A program made the position numbers and the translations under genes. DNA of 64,000 nt, from NCBI GenBank assembly GCA_963693085.1, contig OY856409.1, forward strand, positions 503,452,303-503,516,302. The letters run 5' to 3'. Below are positions 23,701-37,210 of this stretch, one piece after another; positions within the stretch are counted from its first letter, which is position 1; the number at the start of each line of letters is the position of its first letter. Origin of the DNA: Alisma plantago-aquatica (Eukaryota; Streptophyta; Magnoliopsida; Alismatales; Alismataceae). The notes beneath the pieces were generated by a model, which was given only the letters and a program-made list of their open reading frames with translations, had not been told where the DNA came from and did no database searches.

Positions 23701-24669
23701 GTATTGAGGGAGAGAGAGAGCATATATCCACTCAGTAGCTACAAACCATCTATATTCTTTTATGTTCTATAATGTTTTGCGGAGCATATACTACTAATAC
23801 ACATCCAAGAAATTATATGCAAACACAAGCATCCAAAGTACATCATATCATTATGCATTCATGAAAACTAGTCTTATACTTAATAAATCCCACGTACCTG
23901 AGTTCAGAGATTTCTAACAGATCCATGATCATCTAGAAGTCTGGTCTACACCTGATTAATAACAAAATCATATACTAGCATTAGATTCTCATCATCTTAA
24001 CCCTAGTTGTGTTCATTAGGGTTTATATTATCTCATTAGGATATTCCAACGTTTACTTGCATTATTGTCTTATATTTATCTTAATGATGTCATTCTCCAT
24101 ATTATGATCCATTATCTGAACATTAGGTTCCATATCCTTTTTATGCACATATTAACCCTAAGTTACATCATTAACCTAGGTTAGGGTTTTAAACCATGTA
24201 TTAATGTTCATCTTCATATAACATGGATTTTGTTCATCTTTATGATCTCATAATTAAAACTGAGGTTCAATATATTGATATGAGCTTTCTCTGTAAATTT
24301 CATCATTTATAGAGTACGTATGTATTTATTATATTTTATTAGGGTTATTAGCCCTAATTAGCCATATTATTCAAATTACAGAATTTTGTGTATCAACATG
24401 ATGATATCTGACATCATATGCATTCTATACATAATTAGGACTCTACTGACATGTTCTCATAATTTTAGGCCATTGTTTACTATTTATTATCCATGAAACA
24501 ACTGTATATCATCTTACATGATATTGCTAAAATTTGTTCATCAAAAGACTGATATTATGGTTTCATATTGTTCTACTAATTCTTCTGAGAATAACGGTAC
24601 CTTGTTTGTATTTTTCTGATAATCGAGCTAATTACTAGGAATTATGCAAGATCTGAGAATTTCTGAGAT

Positions 24670-25860
24670 ATTTACCTTATTCGGCGAATCACACGTTGCC
24701 ACGTGTCCAAGAAGAGGATGCGGCCCTATTTGCTGGGTTGGCTGGTTGTCTGTGGTTCAGCTGTGATCCGGTAGGTCTGGTCTGGGTCCTATTGGTTTGG
24801 AGGTCTGGGATTGGGCCGGTTCAGGGCTCTCTGATCTCTCTCTCTCTCATTTCTCAACCCGACGCCCGACTGATTCGTGCGTGAGCCGCCTGGAAAACGG
24901 CCGCCGCACGCCATCTGGTCTTCGTGACCTGGACCACCATCGCCGAGCCCGCAAGAGGATCACCAGCTGACGATCGACCAACCTCCAGTTCTCATCGCCG
25001 CGTGACCTTTGGCCCTCCTTCAGGTCTGGGTCTCATGACTGGAGAGCACGCCAGCCACTTTACCATCCTCGAAATCGCCGATGAAAATCGAGCACTCCTG
25101 CAACTGGGTGTGGAGAAGCGATCACGATCTAGATGAGGGCAGTCGTGATGGTGGTGAGCAGGTCGCGGTGTTTTATGGGGTCGCGATTATAATCGCGCCT
25201 GCGATCAAGATCACGGGCAGGTGTTGAGCCGCGGTGCAGGGGCGACCACGGGGTCTGGGTGGAGGAGATTGTGATCCATCGAGGAGAGGAGCAGGTGCAG
25301 GTGGTCAAGGAGGAGGTGTCCGCGGTCTGTGGAGACAATGGTCGTGGGTAGTAGTGGCAGGTGGGAGGCCGCGATCTGCTATTGCTACTGGATGAGTGGA
25401 GGGAAAATACGAGCAGAGATCGCGGATGGAGAGCGTGGGCAATGGAACCACAGTTGGTTTGCTTGGGGTCGTGCAGACCGCGAGCAGGTGATGGAGAGGT
25501 CGTTGCGGGTGGAGAAGGGAGTAGGAGGCGATGGCAGGCGAAGAAGCGAGGATGCAGGGTAGCTGTTGTCGGTGGAGATGATGGTTGCGGTGTTGGGGAA
25601 TAACAACTGTGACCGCGGTTTGTAGAGAGGCATAGAAGGCATATGGTTGTGACGGTAATGGCTGCAAAGGAAGGTCGTGATGCCGGACGATTGCGGTCTG
25701 TGCGAATGGAAGTCGCGGTCACGGAAGACTGCGAGCGTGGGTGAAGAAGCCACGGTCGCGGCTTTGAGTGGAGATACTGATATCCAGTGCCGGTTGTTTA
25801 GGAGGATCAGCCTGGTCATCCTCATGTTCCGCAACAGTCGGAGGTTAGGTTTAACATTCC
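24670..25860. other. CpG-rich block inside the LARD LTR
   Basis: Base composition changes sharply from AT-rich to GC-rich with many CG dinucleotides (GTCGCGG, ATCGCGG, GACCGCGG). It contains a perfect 16-bp palindrome CGCGATTATAATCGCG at 25182-25197. The matching block is in the right LTR at about 30133-31320, with the palindrome at 30644-30659. Overlapping open frames on both strands are Pro/Ser/Thr or Arg/Gly-rich, and the longest (minus, 25129-25722) is cut short in the other copy. I read it as non-coding. It may be the promoter/leader region or captured foreign DNA. Confidence 0.6.
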
Positions 25861-26515
25861 TATCAATGGATCTTTATCAAGGGACCATAAGTATCCACAT
25901 CCATTAGTTGAGTGACTCGTCCAATAGGCATTGTTAGCTTTGCATATACGGAAACCAACATGTTCATCAAATGCTCTTCATCATAGTCTCATGATGCCTC
26001 ATTTAATTACAATACCCACTAATAAATCAAACATGTATAAAAGACGTGGGAAACTCATTGAACCATAAAACTTTAGACGTGCATAATGTCTTAGAATATC
26101 TTATTTTTACGTTTCATCCCCTAAGTCCTAAGGAATGTCTGGTCCATTAATCTCCTTCAAATAACTTCATAGTTAGGGTATCATGATCAATGTGGTAACC
26201 AATTAATCTCTATAAAAAAAATCCACCAACTTGCAATAATATTTTTTTTATCAAATAACACATCAAGATTCATCAATATCTCATTGTAATCCATGTATGT
26301 CCTAATTTGGAAATTTCACGCATAGATACTCAATTGATTTAAAAAGACTATTCATAAAAATTGAACTAATTAGGTGTGATCATCATCAACAATATCTAGA
26401 ATCATGCCTTATAAATTGAGTGACCAATTCCTAAAATTGAGTTCAAATATAAAAAAAATTCATGGTCATATAATGCTATATGGGATATCAAAATCCTAAA
26501 ATTCGGGTTATCACA

Positions 26516-28500
26516 TTCACCCCACCTTAAAAGGAATTTCGTCCTCGAAATTCAACTAATGTCATACTTGAGGTGATATCAAGGGGTTCAACTTTGTATA
26601 AGTCACCACTTTTTAGGTTACGAGACCATCATAATTTGCACACACCCTAAGTTATCATTTTAGGATCTAGAGATTCTTGGGTGTGTCCATTCCACCTTAT
26701 ATATGTGGAAGCATCACTTAATGTCTTAGCCATAATATGACATTATGATATCTTAGGGTTACATCACCTCTAAGGATACATGTTTTGTTCATACTTTTAA
26801 ATTTCAAGCAGAATTCGTTTATATGCCATGGTATTCAGATCATTCAAATCTAACATCATTAACATCTTTAATGATTTCAGCATAAGAGGAAAGTTAGCTT
26901 CATCCTTGATATTAGGATTTTTATACATAAGAAGGGCTTACGTAACATGTTTGGAAATTAGGGTTTCACCCTATGGTGTGATATTCATACTCAACTTAGA
27001 AGCATACATTGAGAAGGATCAAAGTTACAACTATATTTCTGATCATATATCCTATGATCCAAAAATATCTCTATATCAAGTTCATGAACTCAACTTTTTA
27101 TGTCTTGCAAGTATTATGTGAAGGGAAAAGAGAATATACTAAGTTTATCCCATGATCTCAGCATCATATCTTTCGCATTTCATATGAAGAGGAAGAGAAT
27201 ATTTTAAAGTCAAACTTATCATGATTTCAATCTTGGGTGCTACATGTATGGGTGAAAATATAGAATAGGTCAAGCTTATGTGAGTGACTCCTCATATCTA
27301 AATCATCTATATAGCTCAAGTGTGGTTTCTATCATCATATATTAAGAAAGAGAAGAAGAAGGAAGAACATGTATTTTGAGTATCTTTTGCACAAAGCATC
27401 GTACTCTCATAACTAGTGTTCATATATTACCTCACTTGCAACTAATGATGAGATTCACAAAATTTGTCACTCTAGCACGGACCTAACTCAGTCAAAGGAT
27501 TGAATTTATCATATGGGTCATCTACCCGTCCTTTTATTTTACCCAATTCTCACTTATATATATGAATCATGCATAAGGACTCAACTCAACACTCGAGAGT
27601 AATCTAGTGTAGGATTTTTTTTTTAAAACACATATCTCATATATTGGAGGCTAGGTCTTATGACCTTCTCCCTGTGGGTCTTACTCTCTCTAGAGTTCAC
27701 CACATATGTCATCCTACCACTAGATATCCTCCTTGTATAAGATTTTGAGGCTCATGCACACTCATCTCTATCTTAACTTAACTTATCTTAAGTAGGAAAA
27801 GGGAATGTACTTTCATCATCAAGATTTTGCATAAATTCTACAAAATTGGATTCAACAAGTACACAACTTAAACCTTTATAAGGAAACTTATAGCATCAGA
27901 GATCAAACTTAGATAAGATTTCACGTGCTTATTTCAACTGTCATTCTATCCTCTGCTCTATGTATCACATATCTTGATAAGGCTCTAGACATCTAATCTA
28001 GACTACTCTCTCTTCTAGACTGATGTCACTCCCTTTCACTTAGATTGCATGAACACTAACTACTCTCCAGTGTGAGGGACACATTTTTATATTTACATAT
28101 ATATAATAAAATATTATATAGTTTTTTCTCCGAGAAAGAAGACGTCAGAGAAAACACTCGAGACTCGAGCCGATTGGAAAACAAAACCAAATCAGCAAAA
28201 CTGAGTGTCCCACACACAATAGATAGTCTAGTGTCATGTAACCTAGTGAAATGGTGAGAACATGGTGTAGATTAGTGTAGCTACCCAATACATATGAGCT
28301 CCATATGTAAAATGTTTCTCACACTTATCTAAACCTAGTTCTCGAACATCTAGGTTCTAACTTAGAAGCTAAGTCAAACCTTATTCCTATAGAACAGCTT
28401 ACTAAGTTTCTAGGGTTTAAAGTGAAAGGTGAGATTTAGGTTTATTGTTTCATGGTGAGCAATTGTTAGGTGTAGCTATTGTTCATGCTCTGATACCAAC
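26516..28500 (-). other. LARD internal region, non-coding
   Basis: It has a polypurine tract at its left edge and a tRNA-Met primer site at its right edge. Between them I find no gag, protease, RT, integrase or RNase H motif on either strand. The frame at 26828-27121 (+) is antisense to the element and unremarkable. Confidence 0.85.
28487..28500 (-). promoter_or_regulatory. Primer-binding site (tRNA-iMet) of the LARD
   Basis: Minus strand GTTGGTATCAGAGC, with TGGTATCAGAGC being the exact complement of the initiator tRNA-Met 3' end. It sits two bases inside the LTR edge and fixes the element's direction as minus. Confidence 0.92.
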
Positions 28501-31500
28501 TGTGACGTCCCCGGATTTTTATTTCTCCAAACCCTATTGGGAATGGAATGTCAGAATCCGAAAACATCATCCAATCATATCAGAAAGCGATGCGGAAGCA
28601 TAATGCGCATACATGAACATACAACCATAACATTCTCAACATTCAACATGTAAATTTATACAACATGAATTTATTACACAATGGTTTACAATTACATATT
28701 GAATGAAAGTTCTACAATCTAAGGACATGTATGCTAAACTAGGATCTACACAATAGGTACAACCTGAACAGCTGCTCACTCCCATCTTTTTCTTCCCATG
28801 CTATCTCTGAACCTAAAACATACGTGAAACAGCGAATCAACACACAAGGTGTTGTGCACGTGGGTAGAAAGATACATACTAATATGCTTGCATAATTGAA
28901 ATAATCTTGAGAAAGAAAGAGTAAAAGAAAACATTATTTAAAGCGATAATCAGGTAAACACATTTTTAGATGCCTTTTGATGCGTTTGTACTACAAAGTG
29001 GTGTCACACTTCATTTTTCCCCGCCCCTTGGGCTATGGGGACCGAGTGTCGACCTTATCTTCAGAGGGGAGAGAGAGGGATGTCGCACTTCATTTTTCCC
29101 CGCCCCTTGGGCTATGGGGACCGAGTGCCGACCTTATATTTAGAGGAAGAGAGAGAGAGAGTATTGAGGGAGAGAGAGAGAGCATATATCCACTCAGTAG
29201 CTACAAACCATCTATATTCTTTTATGTTCTGTAATGTTTTGCGGAGCATATACTACTAATACACATCCAAGAAATTATATGCAAACACAAGCATCCAAAG
29301 TACATCATATCATTATGCATTCATGAAAACTAGTCTTATACTTAATAAATCCCACGTACCTGAGTTCAGAGATTTCTAACAGATCCATGATCATCTAGAA
29401 GTCTGGTCTACACCTGATTAATAACAAAATCATATACTAGCATTAGATTCTCATCATCTTAACCCTAGTTGTGTTCATTAGGGTTTATATTATCTCATTA
29501 GGATATTCCAACGTTTACTTGCATTATTGTCTTATATTTATCTTAATGATGTCATTCTCCATATTATGATCCATTATCTGAACATTAGGTTCCATATCCT
29601 TTTTATGCACATATTAACCCTAAGTTACGTCATTAACCTAGGTTAGGGTTTTAAACCATGTATTAATGTTCATCTTCATATAACATGGATTTTGTTCATC
29701 TTTATGATCTCATAATTAAAACTGAGGTTCAATATATTGATATGAGATTTCTCTGTAAATTTCATCATTTATAGAGTATGTATGTATTTATTATATTTTA
29801 TTAGGGTTATTAGCCCTAATTAGCCATATTATTCAAATTACAGAATTTTGTGTATCAACATGATGATATCTGACATCATATGCATTCTATACATAATTAG
29901 GACTCTACTGACATGTTCGCATAATTTTAGGCCATTGTTTACTATTTATTATCCATGAAACAACTGTATATCATCTTACATGATATTGCTAAAATTTGTT
30001 CATCAAAAGACTGATATTATGGTTTCATATTGTTCTACTAATTCTTCTGAGAATAACAGTACCTTGTTTGTATTTTTCTGATAATCGAGCTAATTACTAG
30101 GAATTATGCAAGATCTGAGAATTACTGAGATATTTACCTTATTCGGCGAATCACACGTTGCCACGTGTCCAAGAAGAGGATGCGGCCCTCTTTGCTGGGT
30201 TGGCTAGTTGTCTGCGGTTCAGCTGTGAGCCGGTAGGTCTGGTCTGGGTCCTATTGGTTTGGAGGTCTGGGATTGGGCCGGTTCAGGGCTCTCTAATCTC
30301 TCTCTCTCTCATTTCTCAGCCCGACGCCCGACTGATTCGTGCGTGACCCGCCTGGAAAACGGCCGCCGCACGCCATCTGGTCTTCGTGACCTGGACCACC
30401 GTCGCCGAGCCCACAAGAGGATCACCAGCTGAGGATCGACCAACCTCCAGTTCTCATCGCCGCGTGACCTTTGGCCCTCCTTTAGGTCTGGGTCTCATGA
30501 CTGGAGAGCACGCTAGCCACCTTGCCATCCTCGAAATCGCCGATGAAAATCGAGCACTCCTGCAACTGGGTGTGGAGAAGCGATCACGATCTAGATGAGG
30601 GCGGTCGTGATGGTGGTGAGCAGGTCGCGGTGTTTTATGGGGTCGCGATTATAATCGCGCCTGTGATCAAGATCACGGGCAGGTGTTGAGCTGCGGTGCA
30701 GGGGCGACCACGGGGTCTGGGTGGAGGAGATTGTGATCCATCGAGGAGAGGAGCAGGTGCAGGTGGTCAAGGAGGAGGTGTCCGTGGTCTGTGGAGACAA
30801 TGGTCGTGGGTAGTAGTGGCAGGTGGGAGGCCGCGATCTGCTATTGCTACTGGATGAGTGGAGGGAAAATACAAGCAGAGATCACGGATGGAGAGCATGG
30901 GCAATGGAACCACAGTTGGTTTGCTTGGGGTCGTGCGGACCGCGAGCAGGTGATGGAGAGGTCGTTGCGGGTGGAGAAGGGAGTAGGAGGCGATGGCAGG
31001 CGAAGAAGCGAGGATGCAGGGTAGCTGTTGTCGGTGGAGATGATGGTTGCGGTGTTGGGGAATAACAACTGCGACCGCGGTTTGTAGAGAGGCATAGAAG
31101 GCATATGGTTGTGACGGTAGTGGCTGCAAAGGCAGGTCGTGATGCCCGACGATTGCGGTCTGTGCGAATGGAAGTCGCGGTCACGGAAGACTGCGAGCGT
31201 GGGTGAAGAAGCCACGGTCGCGGCTTTGAGTGGAGATACTGATATCCAGCGCCGGTTGTTTAGGAGGATCAGCCTGGTCATCCTCATGTTCCACAACAGT
31301 CGGAGGTTAGGTTTAACATTCCTATCAATGGATCTTTATCAAGGGACCATAAGTATCCACATCCATTAGTTGAGTGACTCGTCCAATAGGCATTGTTAGC
31401 TTTGCATATACGGAAACCAACATGTTCATCAAATGCTCTTCATCATAGTCTCATGATGCCTCATTTAATTACAATACCCACTAATAAATCAAACATGTAT

Positions 31501-31977
31501 AAAAGACGTGGGAAACTCATTGAACCATAAAACTTTAGACGTGCATAATGTCTTAGAATATCTTATTTTTACGTTTCATCCCCTAAGTCCTAAGGAATAT
31601 CTGGTCCATTAATCTCCTTCAAATAACTTCAAAGTTAGGGTATCATGATCAATGTGGTAACCAATTAATCTCTATAAAAAAAATCCACCAACTTGCAATA
31701 ATATTTTTTTTATCAAATAACACATCAAGATTCATCAATATCTCATTGTAATCCATGTATGTCCTAATTTGGAAATTTCACGCATAGATACTCAATTGAT
31801 TTAAAAAGACTATTTATAAAAATTGAACTAATTAGGTGTGATCATCATCAACAATATCTAGAATCATGCCTTATAAATTGAGTGACCAATTCCTAAAATT
31901 GAGTTCAAATATAAAAAAAATTCATGGTCATATAATGCTATATGGGATATCAAAATCCTAAAATTCGGGTTATCACA
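28501..31977 (-). repeat. LARD LTR, right copy (5' LTR in element sense)
   Basis: 3477 bp, nearly identical to 23041-26515. In the GC-rich block the two copies differ mostly by C/T and G/A changes, many at CG sites, as expected from methylcytosine decay since insertion. Confidence 0.93.
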
Positions 31978-32749
31978 AAGTGACATATCAGTCAAAGTTG
32001 CCACCATAGTGACATATAGTCTTGTAACTAGCCCACCTTGGTACAGGTCACAGAGCTAGCATCTAGGGTATTCAAACCCAATCACTGAGGTACAACCGCA
32101 GTTATCCTCTAATTGCATCATGTTATAATCACCGAGACACGACTGCATCACATCAAATGTATGAGGCATGACCATAGACAACCTCCAAAATCAGCATTGT
32201 GGATGACAAGGATATATCCTCAACCTACCACTCCCACATACTCAACAGTATGTGCTCTGAGTTTCCCTTAGGAATACTCATTTCACCATCCATCATGTTC
32301 TGACACTGAAGATGGTTCTATGGCACAAGGCACTACATGATTAGAGTTTCACTTGATTAGTTATGCCAATTGGGTGAATTAAGGCTTAATCAAACAAGTA
32401 TACATACAAACCCTAATTCAATTCTAGCAAGAATATAAATATCACAACTTTGAAAGGATATAAAATGTGTGAAACATAATTTCCCATCTCATCATCACAT
32501 GGTACTATTCACTTGCCATTCATAAGACCACACTAGTCATCATACTATCACAAGATATAAATCCTTTTTACAATATCACATGCTATCAACCCTTATCAAC
32601 ATAAGAGGATTACACCTCATTCAGGGATCAACCATGCCCAAAGGTCATTAAGACCATCATACTATTCCCTGCAAGATCATCATTATTTTTGCATGCCTTA
32701 TAACAAGGCTCAACAACATCACTTACATATAATACACCAGATCAGCACA

Positions 32750-33780
32750 CACTACTAAAATAATGGTCTATGGCATCAGTTTTTTTAAGCCTGTAGCATC
32801 ACTTTTAAACTGACGCCTAAGTGGCCATCACTATAGAATTTTCTCTATAGGGTCAGTTTTTTGACCAAAGAAAACCGACCTTATAGAGTAAAAATTGACC
32901 CAAGAGGCTGTAAAAAACCTGACCCAAGCGAGAAAGAAGAGGCTATAAGGTTGGTTATTCCTCAAAAACTAACCCTAGAAAGGTCATGTAAGGTCGGTTA
33001 TTGATAAAAAAAACCGACCCTATAAAGCAACAGAGGCTTGCTCGGTCGAGAAATATGTCGACCGAGAGGATTTCGGTCGAGAAAATTGTCGACCAAGAAA
33101 GTACTGTCTTAAGCTTCACAGATCCTATAAGGTCATTTTTCATAAAAAAAACTGACCCTAGAAAGGAACTATAAGAATGGTTATTTAAAAAACCCGGCCC
33201 AAGAGAGTACCAAAAATGAGCTTTATCCCATTGCCTATAAGGTCGGTTATTCCTAAAAAACCAACCCTATAAAGCAATAGAGGTTTACTCGGTCAAGAAA
33301 TATGTCGACCGAGATCATTTCGGTTGAGAAAACTTTTGACCAAGAAAGTACTGTCTTAAGCTTCCCAGATCCTATAAGGTCAGTTTTTTATTTAAAAAAA
33401 ATGACCCTAGAAAGGACCTGTAAGGACGTGAATTAAAAAAACTGACCCAAGAGTGTACAAAAAATGAGTTTTTTGATCCCATATCATATAAGGTCAGTTA
33501 TTCCTAAAAAACTGACCCTAGAATTTAAAAAAATAACCCTATAAATCAACAAAGGTACTATAAGGTCACTTTTAGGTCAATATAGTAACTTGCTCGGTCG
33601 AGAAATGCGTCGACTGAGAGGATTTTGTCGATAAAATTGTCGACCAAGAAAGTTATTATCTTAAGCTTCCCATAGCCTATAAGGTCAGTTATTCCTAAAA
33701 AATCGACCCTATATATCTATAACGTCAGTTTTTTAAAATAACTGACCCTAGAGTTTACAATTTTTTTTAAAAGAAAAATT
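32750..33780. repeat. Left subterminal repeat array of the CACTA element
   Basis: Many alternating copies of CCTATAAGGTCAGTT and AACTGACCCTA-like words occur. So do hairpin units of the form CTCGGTCGA-8 bp-TCGACCGAG (about 33038, 33278, 33593, and diverged copies near 33068). Arrays like this bind the TNPA-type protein in En/Spm elements. Related hairpins are in the right array. Confidence 0.85.
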
Positions 33781-34144
33781 ATGCAGAACAAAAATCTTCA
33801 GAACAAAAATCTTCAGAACAAAAACCTACAGAACAGAAACCTGCTTTACAAAGATCAAAACCTACAATAGAAAGTAGACTTGCAAATACAATGATGCAAG
33901 CTAGAAATTCATTCCAAAGCCACATTTGCTAGCTTTTATGTCCAATCCTATTCGAATTGATTATCAATTTCCAAACCACACACATTCATAACAAAAATAT
34001 ACATATTCATACACAAGACATCATAACATTCACAAAATGATAGATTGCAAGTCTGAGATATTATTAAAATCAATGTCAGATACAAAAGTAAATTTGAAAG
34101 AGTTCCAAAACCACATACATAAATGGAGCTGACATATTTTCTAT
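33781..34144. other. CACTA non-coding DNA 3' of the Transposase_24-type gene
   Basis: A short tandem motif (CAGAACAAAAATCTT-like, three to four copies at 33784-33845) and AT-rich DNA. The minus-strand open frame at 33948-34148 mostly lies past the likely stop codon of the neighbouring gene. Confidence 0.55.
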
Positions 34145-37100
34145 TCAATCCAATTCTATATTGATTTCATTTAGAAAAGCGTCTGACCACTCTTCTAGGA
34201 ATTCATTTAAGTCCTCAGGTGTGTAAGACTGAGTTGTAAAGATCTACAATAGAAAATACACATGCTAATATTTTATAAAATGACTACAACTCACTTGTAA
34301 ATTTATGATGTTTCTTTATTACCTGATCTATAGTCTGAATGTCATGTGATGCTCCTTTGACAATAGTTTTCATATATTTCATACATAGTAGCCACAAGCC
34401 CTGCCATTATTTTATATAGGACACTACAAATAACGAATTATACTTAATGTTAGTAAACTACTATAAACAGAGTTGAGATAAGACTATAAGAGTTGACATA
34501 TAAGAGCTGAAATCAATACATATAAGACTAAGAAACTGTCAAAGTAGCTACCATGATATTTTTCAAAGTCAATATCTTTAACTTTATGGGTATATTTCCT
34601 CCACCTTCATGAAAAGCCTTTATACCCCTATCAATTAAACAATAGTTGGTAAAATAGAAATTCTAAATAGAAATATCATGTTGAAGCATAACAAATGACT
34701 AAATTTATGCTTACTCCATGTTGGCAATTTTAGTTTGTGGCCCCTTGTTGTTTTTCCCGTTGGGACAAGATAATAAAGAGCCATTAATTTTGGGGCAACT
34801 ACCAATAATTCTCAATGTCTAAATCTGAGTAAGAATAAAACAAACATTAAAAAAATTATTAATTATTAAAACTATATTGAATAATAATATTTATTGGACA
34901 TTAAAAGGAATTAGAATAATTCCCTTTCCCACACTAGCAAAATATTTGAATGTAGTACAGAAGGACACATTCACTTCATCAATATGTGTCTCCACCTGAC
35001 TAGTGACTGAAGGAACTAAGAATCCAGCATTCTTTATATCAAAGTTTATGGCCTCGGTATTTAAGTAGTTGTATAACATTTGTAATCATTTGATATATAG
35101 AAATAAGTTAAAAATGTGTATTGGAATTTTCTATATTGATAGATCCTTACCTAATCCATACTTCTAATATCAAAGTATTTAGCCATTCATACCAAAACAA
35201 CTCTATAATATCATCAAGAAAAATATAATCTTCAAATTCCCTCCCAGTTGGATCTTTAGTTAAATTGACCATCATTTGTGATTTTGAGCTTTGGTTGGCT
35301 AAGTATCAACACAAACATTTACTTCCCAACTCATCGAATGTGGATCTGGAATAAAAGATGGCTTGGTCGTAGGAGGACAACTAATAGAATTTTTACTTTT
35401 TGGTTTACAACCTTGTTAATTAAATTACATACTTATATTACACGAGTTCATATATGTAGTCAAATATGAAAAATATGGTAGAATTCAGGTATACCTTGTC
35501 ACTGATAACCAAGTGTCTAGGCCAACCCACCATAGCACCTTCTGCTTCTTCAACTATATTGTATTCAAGATTATATATGGGTAATGGTTTGTCCCCCATC
35601 CCATCATATACAAGATGGATGGACACACGACAAATGGCATTAGTAATTGGTTGGCTATGCAATGTACCAACAAGGTTGTATACCTTGTCCGCTTCCACAA
35701 CATTATATTATGGAACCTCCATTGCAAGTTTATAGGTCATACTAACCTAGAATTGAAATAATATAAGTTATATACGAAGCGGTAAACCAGATACCTACTA
35801 CAACTATATATATATATATCAAACTAATAACACAACATATAGAACAAACTTACTGCAGATTGTTGTAGTGGGTCATCGGGAGTTCTCCCACGACCTTCTA
35901 CAACTGGAGCATGGGCTTGTACCTCATCATCTGAGAGATGCATAGTTTGAATAGGTTGAGAAGGTTGACTAGGCTGAAATAAAGACATTATTTCTTTTAT
36001 TTTCTCTGCTACTAATACTTCAACTTCCTCTTGTGTAAGACCTCATGTACGACCTCTTTTAGATTGTGACGGGCCAAAATAAGACTTGAATCCTATGCCT
36101 ACTCCTAATCCCCTAACATGGCCAGGATGCTCCTTCGTACCAAGAGAAATTGACAGTTCATCCATGCGGCCAGTTGGGATGAACTTTCCTTCCTTCCTTT
36201 ACTCATGGAGATCAATCTATTCATAGTTAATAAAAATATTAAAATCACAAATCAATTAGATATAAATAAATCAAAGTTTGTGGGAGTTACTCTTTACTTA
36301 GTTGGGATGAACTTACCATCTTTTATGCCATCTCCTTAGTTGCAGGGTTGACAATTTCACCTGCTCAGTTTTTTCTAGCATCAATCCATTGCAAGTGTCG
36401 GGGTGGACGCTCAACTTGAGTTGTACTAGACTCTTCTCCAAAAGAGAGTTGCTCTCTTATAGTCCATCTTTCCTTTTGGGCCTCGTGAATAGCCTAGTCA
36501 TTTAAAATGACGATATTGCAATTTAGACTTAGCAAACATATATAAAATGATTCACCTCCTTAATTGTATAAAATGATTCATACAATACATCACAATCTAT
36601 ATTACCTGAAACTCTTCTGATTTCCTAGATGCAACAAATCGTTCCCACACCTCAAGATCTATAAAAATATATTGATATGTTGCTTTCTTCTTTTATTTAG
36701 GATTATCTATCAATTCCCTTTTGAGATATGTCTTAAAATCCCTCCATCGTACACCACAACGTTGTAGCACTTTTTTCTTGTGATCTTTCTCATTTAGATA
36801 AAAAAACACCCTATACATACAACAGAAGCAATAATGTTATTTTAACAGGGATATGTCTTTCCAAGCAAACTAAATTAGAATCAATAAACAAAAAAACATA
36901 TTAAAATAATATCACTTCAACTCACAGATATATCATTCCATATGAGGTCTTTTAAGTCATTAGAAACATCATGCCAATTTTCTATATCTATTGCCATCTT
37001 ACTGCACACGGTCGCCCCTACATAATGCTTGAAAGCACTAGCATGTTCCCCAATAGGTTCTCTTGTGACATCAAACTAGATTGGCAATTTCTCCCCTTTG

Positions 37101-37210
37101 GCCCTGAGCTCCTATAGCCTACACATCAGTGTGGGACCTCTACATTTCTTAGCATCACCACTACCATCCTCATGGTGCTCATGCTCAGAATGTTCATCTT
37201 CACTTGCCAT
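34145..37210 (-). pseudogene. CACTA second gene (Transposase_24 / DUF8039 type), intron-containing
   Basis: It starts MASEDEHSEHEHHEDGSGDA at 37210. It continues RGPTLM and FDVTREPIGEHASAFKHYVGA, with KMAIDIENWHDVSNDLKDLIWNDI, the plant Transposase_24 signature. Further pieces lie at about 36770-36830 (LNEKDHKKKVLQRCGVRWRDFK), 36600-36720 (EVWERFVASRKSEEF) and 36180-36500 (a Gln/Glu-rich EAQKERW segment). DUF8039-like sequence at 35438-35698 reads VGTLHSQPITNAICRV ... AMVGWPRHLVISDKV. A last exon ends EDLNEFLEEWSDAFLNEINIELD with stop TGA at 34145-34147. Gaps with AT-rich filler look like introns. At least two in-frame stops interrupt the first exon, so it is probably inactive. The role by family is DNA binding at element ends. 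Confidence 0.75.

Larger units (their letters stand above)
23041..26515 (-). repeat. LARD LTR, left copy (3' LTR in element sense)
   Basis: TG...CA ended and nearly identical to 28501-31977. It contains a short tandem duplication at 23543-23700, (AG)n runs near 23690-23720, and a GC- and CpG-rich block at about 24670-25860. Confidence 0.93.
23041..31977 (-). mobile_element. LARD-like LTR retrotransposon, recent insertion
   Basis: Two LTRs of 3475 bp and 3477 bp (23041-26515, 28501-31977) begin TGTGACGTCC and end TTATCACA. They are flanked by a perfect 5-bp target duplication AAGTG (23036-23040, 31978-31982). The related LTR at 61131 onward has the uninterrupted site near 62369-62373. A tRNA-iMet primer site (GTTGGTATCAGAGC, minus strand) lies at 28487-28500. 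A minus-strand polypurine tract (AAGGTGGGGTGAA) is at 26516-26528. So it reads right to left. The internal 1985 bp have no gag or pol, so it must borrow proteins. LTR differences are few (about 1% by eye), indicating a young insertion. Confidence 0.93.

Noticed and set aside
25129..25834. Overlapping long open frames on both strands in the LARD LTR (up to 197 residues)
   Set aside because: They are Pro/Ser/Thr- or Arg/Gly-rich by composition of a CpG-rich block, overlap on both strands, and the longest is shortened in the other LTR copy. No family resemblance.
33960..34148. Minus-strand open frame at the end of the Transposase_24-type gene as an extra exon
   Set aside because: A continuous C-terminal reading ends in a TGA at 34145-34147, so sequence left of it is downstream of the stop.
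35800..35820. (TA)n microsatellite in the CACTA second gene
   Set aside because: Short, common in plant DNA, and inside a likely intron; not worth separate weight.
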